Positions 35,341 to 41,878 of a stretch of 64,000 bases of DNA are shown one piece after another; within the stretch, counting starts at the first letter, position 1, and the number at the start of each line of letters is the position of its first letter. The stretch lies in NCBI RefSeq assembly GCF_025195085.2, contig NZ_JANAVY020000005.1, positions 1 through 64,000 on the forward strand, read 5' to 3'. The notes beneath the pieces are model-generated. The model made no database searches. It was not told the origin of the DNA and was given only the letters and a program-made list of their open reading frames with translations. The stretch is from Vibrio intestinalis (GTDB lineage: Bacteria > Pseudomonadota > Gammaproteobacteria > Enterobacterales > Vibrionaceae). Position numbers and translations under genes: made by a program.

Positions 35341-35784
35341 GACATTTGCCTTAGTTAACCTCGACCACTCTTGCTTTATACCGACTGCAAACAAACTACC
35401 TATAAACAAACAGATAGCTGAACTTATCAGCCAAAACGTTAAGGAATTATCTGGAAACATTGGCTTGAGTGCTGAAAATGAGAATGCTCTCAGGAGAAAA
35501 ACACTTGTAATCACAACTAAAATGGAACGCGTGAATGGAAGCTTCCTTATTACGCCCGCACCCGCCAACGCAAAAGTACCCCAGACACACAAAATTGCAG
35601 CGATTGTAAGTGTGACCAATGTCGGATACCAAAGCCCTTGCTCTGCCATTTGAGCCATCTCTTCTCCGGCCCCGAACATTCGATACCAGTCAGCTCCAAA
35701 TACAATACATCCCAAATGAGCGAAGGCCGCTAAAAAGCAACATCCTGAAGATGCGATGAGATATTTGTTCTTTCGACGATGCAT
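35338..35784 (-). CDS. Four-helix membrane protein, unknown (cassette)
   Basis: 148-residue protein with four predicted helices (about residues 9-29, 54-76, 84-103 and 114-134) and a short positive N-terminus (MHRRKNK). No named family can be assigned with confidence. The stop overlaps the attC end, as for many neighbours. Confidence 0.62.
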   Translation of the reverse strand: MHRRKNKYLIASSGCCFLAAFAHLGCIVFGADWYRMFGAGEEMAQMAEQGLWYPTLVTLTIAAILCVWGTFALAGAGVIRKLPFTRSILVVITSVFLLRAFSFSALKPMFPDNSLTFWLISSAICLFIGSLFAVGIKQEWSRLTKANV

Positions 35785-35800
35785 TCATCCTCCTTGATGA

Positions 35801-35892
35801 CTAGTTCCGTATTAAGATGTGACCAGCGCTAGGCTATACTTGAGCGAAACAAAACTGCCAAGCGGTGCGAATCACTCTTAGGTACTTTGTTA
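35801..35892 (-). repeat. attC site 17 (left box degenerate)
   Basis: The right end GTACTTTGTTA is intact. The left end reads CTAGTTCCG rather than TAACGCC. The inner arm GGCTATACTTGAGCGAA is shared with site 22. Confidence 0.75.
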
Positions 35893-35901
35893 GCAGACCG
35901 C

Positions 35902-35995
35902 TTACAACGTGAGTTTAAACCCTTCATGGGTTGCTTTGAATCCAAGTTTTTCATAGAACCGGATTGCATCTGGGCGCTGCTTATCGCTTCTGACT
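35902..35995 (-). pseudogene. GNAT acetyltransferase C-terminal remnant
   Basis: The 105-base space between attC 17 and attC 18 holds only the last 31 codons of a GNAT gene (VRSDKQRPDAIRFYEKLGF, then a short tail and TAA at 35902). The family motif around FYEKLGF is unmistakable. The frame runs back into the attC boundary, where GTTAGCAGTC would read on as L-A-V, so the 5' part of the gene was replaced exactly at the recombination triplet. Confidence 0.75.
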
Positions 35996-35997
35996 GC

Positions 35998-36118
35998 TAA
36001 CGCCGCATTAATTGGTGAGTAACGCAAACCACTCTACCTAATCCATTGTGACAAAACACTTAAACTGAAGAAAGACGAAAATGAAAAGCGTTAGGAATCT
36101 ATCTAAAACCCTTTGTTA
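35998..36118 (-). repeat. attC site 18
   Basis: 121-bp site, TAACGCCGCATTAATTGG to CCCTTTGTTA. Confidence 0.87.
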
Positions 36119-36565
36119 TGCCTGTAGTTTCAAGAAGTAATGATACGTCCCTGACTCTCGCTCATAACCCAGAGACTCATACAGTTTCTGAGCATTTACG
36201 TTACTATCTGCCGTTTCCAAAGCAAGCCCCTTTACTTCGGTCTCTAGTGCCATCTCTTTCGCTGCATTCATCAGCTTCTTGGCCACCCCCATCCTTCTAG
36301 CATTATCAGCAACAAACAAGTCGTTGAGAACCCATGTCCTCGCAGCAGAAACCGAAGAAAAGCTTGGATACAGTTGAACAAACCCTAAAGCATTACCTTC
36401 ATCATCAAGTGCTAGAAATATCACTGATTCATTATTACTAATGCGTGATTGAATAAATTCACGGGCAACATCGGGGTTACTTTCTTGACCATAAAACACT
36501 CGATATGAATCAAAAAGAGGTGTAATAACATCTATGTTATCGATTTTTGCTTTTACTATTTCCAT
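36116..36565 (-). CDS. GNAT acetyltransferase (copy B of a duplicated cassette)
   Basis: 149-residue paralogue of the gene at 25075-25524, with about 19 differences by eye count. The acetyl-CoA loop RRMGVAKKLMNAA and the C-terminal NVNAQKLYESLGYE are unchanged. A 10-codon upstream extension is open, but the shared start MEIVKAKID at 36565 is preferred because both copies align from there. The flanking attC sites of the two copies differ, so they were not duplicated as an identical block recently. Confidence 0.82.
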   Translation of the reverse strand: MEIVKAKIDNIDVITPLFDSYRVFYGQESNPDVAREFIQSRISNNESVIFLALDDEGNALGFVQLYPSFSSVSAARTWVLNDLFVADNARRMGVAKKLMNAAKEMALETEVKGLALETADSNVNAQKLYESLGYERESGTYHYFLKLQA

Positions 36566-36594
36566 GTAAAAAATCCATTTTTTGTAGAAAGGCA

Positions 36595-36714
36595 TAATGC
36601 CCTGTTAATGGGCGGGCAACACTACCACCAAACCTATAACATCGCACCATAATCACAAAAGCCACTGAAACCAAAGTCACCGAGCGTTGCAAATCTGTCT
36701 TAAACGCCTTGTTA
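36595..36714 (-). repeat. attC site 19
   Basis: 120-bp site, TAATGCCCTGTTAATGG to GCCTTGTTA. Confidence 0.85.
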
Positions 36715-36739
36715 AGCTGGCTTCGTGTCGAAACGGCTG

Positions 36740-37141
36740 TTATATCTGAATTTCTTTCAAGTCGTGATAAGACCCGTAAGCTACGCGCTCAAAATTACTG
36801 CGCACGCAAAACAAACCTTCCTTTGTTTTTGTTCTATTCCATGCGACACGTGTACCACTATATGTATGAATAAGCTCAGCATGAGACCAATCAATACAAA
36901 CAAGAATCTTTTCAAATTGACTGATAAAATCTTCTCCTACACACCAATCATCTTTCTGATCCATACCAAAAGTTATCATATTCATATAATAGGAGAACCC
37001 TCTAGAACGAGGGATTACGTTGAATAAATGCTTAACAAGCAATTGACCACTTTCGGGTAAATTCGCTATAACTTCGACCGCCTCTTCGTAACTCTTTTCA
37101 CCTGAGTTACAAGCGATAAATCCATAAATTGTCGATGACAT
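36740..37141 (-). CDS. Cytoplasmic protein of unknown function (cassette)
   Basis: 133-residue soluble protein with no signal peptide or membrane helix. It is mixed alpha/beta and relatively rich in aromatic residues. Segments such as WSHAELIHTYSGTRVAWN and EGLFCVRSNFERVAYGSY look like beta strands. No family is recognised. Confidence 0.58.
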   Translation of the reverse strand: MSSTIYGFIACNSGEKSYEEAVEVIANLPESGQLLVKHLFNVIPRSRGFSYYMNMITFGMDQKDDWCVGEDFISQFEKILVCIDWSHAELIHTYSGTRVAWNRTKTKEGLFCVRSNFERVAYGSYHDLKEIQI

Positions 37142-37157
37142 ATTTCTACCTTTAGTC

Positions 37158-37277
37158 TAACGCCTTATTATGGTGTGAGGCACGCAATACCTAAGCTACC
37201 GCACACCACCTTAATCACTTAAACCAGCGCAAAGTGAAAACACCACGCGTTGCGCACGCATGTTGAACAGTTTGTTA
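37158..37277 (-). repeat. attC site 20
   Basis: 120-bp VCR-like site, TAACGCCTTATTATGG to CAGTTTGTTA. Confidence 0.87.
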
Positions 37278-37293
37278 GACGCGTAGCCACATT

Positions 37294-37560
37294 TTATAAC
37301 TTAATCTCGACGTTGTTCCGTACATATGTTGGTATAGACAACTGCTCATCTATATCTTTGAACTTTGTCTGTTGAGGCATCGATTCTATTATCGTATTCA
37401 GTGCTTCAAAACTGATACCTACAACTCGACAAGCAGTCATCAAACCATTAATAAAGCACTTTTTATCCCGCTTTTGCTGTCGCTCCGTCACAGCAATAGA
37501 TGAATACAATTCGCACTCTTTCGTTAATAAGGCTAGAAGTTCTTCTTTCGAGGGTTCCAT
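37294..37560 (-). CDS. Small cytoplasmic protein, unknown (cassette)
   Basis: 88-residue, mostly helical, charged protein starting MEPSKEELLALLTKE. The ATG at 37560 is preferred over the TTG two codons upstream because the weak GAG site is better spaced. No family is recognised. Size and charge pattern would fit a small regulator or antitoxin, but no partner gene is adjacent. Confidence 0.52.
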   Translation of the reverse strand: MEPSKEELLALLTKECELYSSIAVTERQQKRDKKCFINGLMTACRVVGISFEALNTIIESMPQQTKFKDIDEQLSIPTYVRNNVEIKL

Positions 37561-37589
37561 ATACAAACTCAGTTGCTAAGTAGTTTGAA

Positions 37590-37687
37590 TACATTATCAA
37601 TGATTTAAGACACAACTTCCAAGAGCTCGATCTTACGATTCAAACCGAAAACGCCAAGCGTTGCGAATCTGCTTAAATTTATTGTTA
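37590..37687 (-). repeat. attC site 21 (left end lost)
   Basis: The right arm is clear (AAACGCCAAGCGTTGCGAAT to ATTGTTA), but no TAACGCC box occurs on the low-coordinate side. Confidence 0.65.
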
Positions 37688-38005
37688 GGGCTGTACCTGA
37701 AGGGACTGTTTTTCTTTGAAGTAAAGATACATTGGGAGCCCAAACGACACACCAACAGACAAAGTTCCCAACACTGCAAAATATCGATACTTCACTTTAT
37801 GTCTGTGTCCGTCTACTAAGATAAATCCTATCAGAGCAATCACCCCAACCAAAACATCAAGCCAAGCCATTATACTAATGGGGTTTACCAACGCATCATT
37901 GAGCAAAAGGCCAATATCTAAGCCATTAGTAATTAACCAAGGAACCAACGCGCCATACGGTAGCAATATACCTAAAAAAGTAAGAACTAGATAAAACCTC
38001 ACCAT
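37685..38005 (-). CDS. DUF2834 family membrane protein (cassette)
   Basis: 106-residue inner-membrane protein with three helices. LPYGALVPWLITNGLDIGLL and a following SIMAWLDVLVG block are typical of DUF2834. Function unknown. The stop overlaps attC 21. Confidence 0.75.
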   Translation of the reverse strand: MVRFYLVLTFLGILLPYGALVPWLITNGLDIGLLLNDALVNPISIMAWLDVLVGVIALIGFILVDGHRHKVKYRYFAVLGTLSVGVSFGLPMYLYFKEKQSLQVQP

Positions 38006-38039
38006 TTTGCCATCCTTGCAAATTTATTGTACTAAGCCC

Positions 38040-38129
38040 TGACGCCCAGTTAAGGTGTGAGCCACGCTTGGCTATACTTGAGCGAAGCGAAAGCGCCAAG
38101 CGTTGCGAATCACTCTTAATGCTTTGTTA
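38040..38129 (-). repeat. attC site 22
   Basis: 90-bp site, TGACGCCCAGTTAAGG to GCTTTGTTA, with a shortened central arm. Confidence 0.82.
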
Positions 38130-38579
38130 GCCGAGTTTTATACGACATAGCTCATTAATAGGCTTGTCTACAAAATACTCCCAAACGTGCTTGAACGCTG
38201 CATGTTGTGTTGGAAAAGGCGATAACTCTAACGCTTCTTCTAAGCTGCACCATTTAAAATCTGTGTGTTCGTGATTAAGAACGACCTCTTGATTCGCTTG
38301 GCACTTAACAACAAAGACTGGGATGACTTCAATAATGTTCGAGTAGGACTCATAAAACTGTTCTAAGAATTGACCATTGTACAGTTCTGTCACTTCAATC
38401 TGGGTTTCTTCCTGAAACTCTCGAACGATGGTTTGCCAAGGCAACTCACCTTCTTCCATTGAACCTGCAACATGGCACCAAAAGCCACCTTTCACTCGCT
38501 TCATTAGAAGCATCTTTGTTTCACCATTAATTTCCGACAACGCCACACCAGAAACAATTGAATTATTTATTGGAATCAT
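38127..38579 (-). CDS. Nudix hydrolase (cassette)
   Basis: 150-residue nucleoside-diphosphate-X pyrophosphohydrolase. The Nudix box begins at GSMEEGE and continues through REFQEETQIEV (about residues 39-63), with the final Gly replaced by Gln. The catalytic REFQEE is intact. It resembles the dATP/NUDT-type housecleaning group (KMLLMKRVKGGFWCHVAGS). Exact substrate unknown. Confidence 0.85.
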   Translation of the reverse strand: MIPINNSIVSGVALSEINGETKMLLMKRVKGGFWCHVAGSMEEGELPWQTIVREFQEETQIEVTELYNGQFLEQFYESYSNIIEVIPVFVVKCQANQEVVLNHEHTDFKWCSLEEALELSPFPTQHAAFKHVWEYFVDKPINELCRIKLG

Positions 38580-38608
38580 TTTTATACTTAGAAACTACGA
38601 TAGTCGGC

Positions 38609-38728
38609 TAACGCCCTTTTAAGGTGTGAGTAACGCAATACCGAAGCTCTCGCATAACACCTTAATCACTAAACGCAACGCATAGTAAAAATGCCACGCG
38701 TTGCGAATCACTCTTAAACAGTTTGTTA
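38609..38728 (-). repeat. attC site 23
   Basis: Full-length 120-bp VCR-like site, nearly identical to site 24. Confidence 0.9.
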
Positions 38729-38735
38729 AATGCCT

Positions 38736-38819
38736 TTACATCCCACTTTTCTCAATAATTTCTAACAAAAGCAATATAAATGTTAATAATTTTATCGCCA
38801 AATCAAGCAATAACGACAT
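38736..38819 (-). CDS. 27-residue hydrophobic peptide (cassette)
   Basis: Very short ORF with a strong AGGAG site before GTGATG. The peptide, MSLLLDLAIKLLTF then LLLLEIIEKSGM after one Ile, is a single hydrophobic helix with charged ends, like a type I toxin or a small membrane regulator. It is the second gene of the cassette whose first gene is at 38870, with no attC between them. The mRNA hairpin at 38830-38855 covers part of its ribosome site. No known family is recognised. Confidence 0.5.
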   Translation of the reverse strand: MSLLLDLAIKLLTFILLLLEIIEKSGM

Positions 38820-38829
38820 CACTTTTTCT

Positions 38830-38855
38830 CCTAATTACGTTTCGACATAATTAGG
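38830..38855 (-). promoter_or_regulatory. Hairpin overlapping the small ORF ribosome site
   Basis: CCTAATTA and TAATTAGG form a perfect 8-bp stem with a 10-base loop. On the mRNA (minus) the stem includes the start of the AGGAG site for the 27-residue ORF, so folding could limit its translation. There is no T run after it. Confidence 0.5.
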
Positions 38856-38869
38856 TTACAACTGGAAAA

Positions 38870-39535
38870 CTAATTTCTAGTGGGGGGAATTTCGACACTT
38901 GATAAGTTCAGCATTAACGACTTTTCCGAAACTACTCGTAAACGATGATCAAAAAGTCGACGACCTTGTATCGAGGGGTTAACTGCAAACAACGTCAACT
39001 TTGCGCCCGAATCTTCTACAACATCCTTAAGCCAATGACTGTAACCACGACATGCCGAGATGATGTCCAAAGGTATACTGTTTTTATCTAGCAAGCCGAT
39101 ACCAACCGTAGCAAAAGAGAAAGCTAGATGAAGTACTGGCTTAAAGGGAGAAAACACCTCTTTCCGAGCTCTTTCTCTTACATCAACGCCATAATCTTTC
39201 CATCTATCCCATAACACGCACATTTCGGTACCAGTCAAGCTGTGTGTTTGTATCCAAGATACAGTTCGAAAGACTTTATCAACCAAGATTTTATTTGCAG
39301 TTTCTAATCGAGCTTCGAATCTTCGCAATGCAACTTTAGAGAGGTCTTCGCAAGCAAACCCTTTGTAGCCCATCATATCGACAGGCTTGTAACCGTCTTG
39401 TCGAGCACCAAGGTACATAATTGAGTCAATTAACTGGTTTCTCTTTTCAAAGCTTCTTTCAGTCTGCTCTGGATACACAAGTATCGCAAAGAATGCTGCG
39501 GCTCCAATTATGTCATTCGATACTTCGATCTTCAT
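38870..39535 (-). CDS. Cytoplasmic protein of unknown function (cassette)
   Basis: 221-residue protein from ATG 39535 (MKIEVSNDIIGAAAFFAIL). AGAGG lies just upstream, and the 15-codon extension to 39580 would run back toward attC 24. One hydrophobic stretch sits near residues 8-20 and another near 140-155. The rest is soluble and helical. No family is recognised. It lies in one cassette with the 27-residue hydrophobic ORF. Confidence 0.58.
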   Translation of the reverse strand: MKIEVSNDIIGAAAFFAILVYPEQTERSFEKRNQLIDSIMYLGARQDGYKPVDMMGYKGFACEDLSKVALRRFEARLETANKILVDKVFRTVSWIQTHSLTGTEMCVLWDRWKDYGVDVRERARKEVFSPFKPVLHLAFSFATVGIGLLDKNSIPLDIISACRGYSHWLKDVVEDSGAKLTLFAVNPSIQGRRLFDHRLRVVSEKSLMLNLSSVEIPPTRN

Positions 39536-39550
39536 ACAACCTCTGGCATT

Positions 39551-39670
39551 TAACGCCCTGTTAAGGTGTGAGCAACGCAAGACAAAAGCCTCCGCATACC
39601 ACCTTAAACACTAAAACCAACGCATGGTAAAAATGCCATGCGTTGCGAATCACTCTTAAACAGTTTGTTA
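39551..39670 (-). repeat. attC site 24 (best preserved, first in array)
   Basis: Full-length 120-bp VCR-like site with TAACGCCCTGTTAAGG, a perfect GCATGGTAAAAATGCCATGC arm and CAGTTTGTTA. It is the highest-coordinate attC, next to where attI should be. Confidence 0.92.
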
Positions 39671-39684
39671 TGCTCATATTTCAG

Positions 39685-40050
39685 TCAAACTTCTGTAGAG
39701 TCAATAATTCTAGTTGTTTGGGATTCACGCACAACGTTTTTAATAATTGACTCTAGCTCACTCCTCGAGTCAAACATGTCACTAGAAGCCAAAATGTTAT
39801 CTCTAGACATACTTCCATTCATACTCAACATAAAATAAAAGCTCTCCTCTTCTTCCATTTCATATATATGGTAATTCGACTCAGCATTGCCGAACTCTCG
39901 AATCTGTTCAATTCTTATCTCAGCATCTTCTTTATTAGAGATAAAGCCGACAAGCAGTGAATCATCTGCCAACTTCAGCGATACATTGTATCCATCACCA
40001 TAACCTGGCTTTGATATTTCGTATTGAGATTTAATACCATTCTTATCCAT
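39685..40050 (-). CDS. Possible YegP/DUF1508-like protein (first cassette)
   Basis: 121-residue acidic protein. The C-terminal half (FYFMLSMNG, NILASSDMFDSRSELESII, RIIDST) resembles one DUF1508/YegP repeat. The N-terminal half (SLKLADDSLLVGFISN, AEIRIEQIREF) could be a diverged second copy. The match is by eye and weak. It is the cassette furthest from the degraded end and has no attC or attI upstream. Confidence 0.5.
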   Translation of the reverse strand: MDKNGIKSQYEISKPGYGDGYNVSLKLADDSLLVGFISNKEDAEIRIEQIREFGNAESNYHIYEMEEEESFYFMLSMNGSMSRDNILASSDMFDSRSELESIIKNVVRESQTTRIIDSTEV

Positions 40051-40356
40051 TTCGATTCCTCAATAATTTTATGTTTTCGTCATATATGTGGTGATATTAC
40101 GTGCTCGAATGGTCGCTAGAGCATAACACTAACTAGACGACTAACAGCTGCCTTTAGTTCTCACATAATGCCGTTTTTTATTTACTGACTCAATTACAAA
40201 TCAATACCTTATCATTAATACAACAAAGCTAGACTGCAAATAGCTCAATAACCCCTAAGTGAGCCAGTAAATAACTGGCTCAATGATAGACAATCACTCC
40301 TCACCGTAGGTTTCCTGTTTCTCGCAAGCTACGAAATGCCCCTCAATTTCAGTAAT
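40051..40356. other. Array boundary without attI
   Basis: About 300 bases where the integron attI site and integrase would be expected. None is found. A 9-bp inverted repeat (GAGCCAGT-type stem at 40260-40282, 5-base loop) without a T run may end the transcript of the membrane protein gene. Closely spaced TAAC motifs at 40124-40145 are too loose to call an attI. Confidence 0.45.
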
Positions 40357-40974
40357 TTACTCTGTCAATGTTGGTCGATACGGCTCTTCACGCACACCAT
40401 GAGAAAGTACTAGCTTTATCATAAAGATTGGTGCAAGCCACTCTAGACCTACTGGCGCTGGAATTAACGTTGCTAGAATAATTGATAACATCACAATCAG
40501 TAATGCGATTGGGCGATGGAGATACATTGGTACAAAGTGCAACAATACAATCGAACCCATCATCATTGCGTACCAGAAAAATGCATACGACCACGTGATA
40601 TCAAAACAGAGTGGAACCGCAAACAACTGAAAATGAATAGCAGGGAACAGAAATTTACTTCCAACCAGTTTGCCTAGTATTGTTAGTTCTAACGATTGAT
40701 CCGTATGCAAAAATCGCTTCATGGAACCTAAAGAGTTGCTTAACACCCCACCTATCATATCTAGCGTCAATGCCGCAGCTACAACAATTTGTAACCAGCT
40801 CCATTCTAGTTGCTGCCAAGCAAAAAAGTAGAGAATAACCGGAGCAATAAATGCTGCGTAGTTAGCAATTATCGATTCCGCTTTGGTTGCTCCAAATCCG
40901 GTAGTGAAATTGAATTTACCTTCGCACTCCCAATTGATGTGCGCGTCTTTTATTGTGAGTTTACTGTTTGACAT
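40357..40974 (-). CDS. Polytopic membrane protein, TetR-linked
   Basis: 205-residue protein with about six helices between residues 32 and 195 and a polar 30-residue N-terminus. No named family is recognised. A GTG codon precedes the ATG, but GGGAG is correctly spaced for the ATG at 40974. It is divergent from a TetR gene, and both face three copies of one operator, so it is the probable TetR target. It marks the end of the cassette array. Confidence 0.68.
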   Translation of the reverse strand: MSNSKLTIKDAHINWECEGKFNFTTGFGATKAESIIANYAAFIAPVILYFFAWQQLEWSWLQIVVAAALTLDMIGGVLSNSLGSMKRFLHTDQSLELTILGKLVGSKFLFPAIHFQLFAVPLCFDITWSYAFFWYAMMMGSIVLLHFVPMYLHRPIALLIVMLSIILATLIPAPVGLEWLAPIFMIKLVLSHGVREEPYRPTLTE

Positions 40975-41014
40975 CACTTACTCCCATTGATGTTTTTGGG
41001 TCTTAAACTTTAAA

Positions 41015-41028
41015 AGACCACTCGGTCT
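41015..41028. promoter_or_regulatory. TetR operator copy 1
   Basis: AGACCACTCGGTCT, a 5-4-5 palindrome, lies just upstream of the membrane protein gene and probably overlaps its promoter. Confidence 0.7.
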
Positions 41029-41070
41029 ATAAAACACTACTCGATCAAAACTTAAGCTGTCAAACATTTC

Positions 41071-41084
41071 AGACCAGACGGACT
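41071..41084. promoter_or_regulatory. TetR operator copy 2
   Basis: AGACCAGACGGACT has the same layout as copy 1, with one base changed in the right half. It lies mid-way between the divergent genes. Confidence 0.65.
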
Positions 41085-41125
41085 AAATAAATTTTTTATT
41101 GGACTCACGTGTGAATTATTAATAT

Positions 41126-41139
41126 AGTCCACACGGACT
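41126..41139. promoter_or_regulatory. TetR operator copy 3
   Basis: AGTCCACACGGACT, a 5-4-5 palindrome, lies 16 bases before the TetR ATG, placed for autorepression. Confidence 0.7.
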
Positions 41140-41155
41140 TTAAAGGAGATTCCAA

Positions 41156-41710
41156 ATGCCGAAGATTGTTGATCACCAAGCCTACCGCCGAGAGATTGCC
41201 ATTAAAGCTGTCGATATATTTACCGAACATGGTGTTAACGGCTTAGGTATGCGCGGTATTGCCGAAGCGCTCGGAATTTCCAAAAGCGCGCTTTATCACT
41301 ATTTCCCGAGTAAAGATGAACTGTTTAAAGCCAGCACAGAGGTATTTTTGGAGCCAAGTTCACTCTATGGTTTAGCTGATGGAGAGTCGCTCCCTGAGAG
41401 TAAAGAGGAAAAGTTAACAAAACTGGTCACCACATTAGATAGCCGTTTTCGTGGTGAAATGACCCTAATGCTTGAATACACCAAAGCCAAAGATACTAAA
41501 CAAATTAGCAATGACAGCTTACTTGCTCTCGCAAACCAACAGTTCAAGATCGAACTTGGTAAAGCCGTTGGTACTAGCAATGCTGATCAGGCTTTTGCGC
41601 TTCTTTATGGTGGGCTGACCATGCGCCTACTTGATGGTGAAAACACCGACCTATCAAGCATTGTCGAGTGGATGTTGGCCCTAACAAAGCGCACTCCTGA
41701 AGAAGCTTGA
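41156..41710 (+). CDS. TetR family regulator
   Basis: 184-residue repressor. The helix-turn-helix is at about residues 25-55 (GMRGIAEALGISKSALYHYF). The C-terminal domain is of the short TetR_C type. AAAGGAG precedes the ATG. Three AGWCCANNCGGWCT palindromes in the 180-base divergent region point to control of itself and the membrane protein gene. The inducer is unknown. Confidence 0.88.
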   Translation: MPKIVDHQAYRREIAIKAVDIFTEHGVNGLGMRGIAEALGISKSALYHYFPSKDELFKASTEVFLEPSSLYGLADGESLPESKEEKLTKLVTTLDSRFRGEMTLMLEYTKAKDTKQISNDSLLALANQQFKIELGKAVGTSNADQAFALLYGGLTMRLLDGENTDLSSIVEWMLALTKRTPEEA

Positions 41711-41830
41711 TTAAACAAAATCGTGGCGTTGGGTAATTATGACGCTGCTAATCTTGTTAGCTGTTTAAGAATAAAGCGTCTATATCTTATCACTACCCTA
41801 TCCGTACTCTTTATTACCTCTCTACCAGCA

Positions 41831-41858
41831 ATAAAAAAGGGCGATATAATCGCCCTTT
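41831..41858 (-). terminator. Terminator of BCCT transporter 2
   Basis: AAAGGGCGA pairs with TCGCCCTTT around TATAA and is followed on the minus strand by a T run. It lies 20 bases past the BCCT stop. Confidence 0.88.
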
Positions 41859-41878
41859 CAATCAAATTACTACTGAGT

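Larger units (their letters stand above)
21600..40130 (-). mobile_element. Integron cassette array without an integrase (CALIN-like)
   Basis: About 18.5 kb of small genes, nearly all on the minus strand, are separated by VCR-like attC repeats. Typical sites read on the plus strand from TAACGCC through GGTGTGAG and GCATAGTAAAAATGCCAC to a final TTTGTTA. About 24 sites or remnants are recognisable, many of 115-126 bp. In this orientation attI and a divergent intI gene should lie beyond 40.1 kb. Instead there are a membrane protein gene, a TetR gene and a BCCT gene, and no tyrosine recombinase appears in the window. Sites are best preserved at the high-coordinate end and degraded or missing at the low-coordinate end. 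Confidence 0.9.

Noticed and set aside
21600..40130. Toxin-antitoxin pairs within the cassette array
   Set aside because: Such pairs are usual in Vibrio superintegrons, but no RelE, ParE, HigB, Doc or similar family was recognised here. The small unknown cassettes could hide one, but there is no sequence support.
40121..40146. Cluster of TAAC motifs near the top of the array as a possible attI
   Set aside because: The triplets do not fit GTTRRRY on either strand, there is no integrase nearby, and the resemblance is no better than chance in AT-rich DNA.
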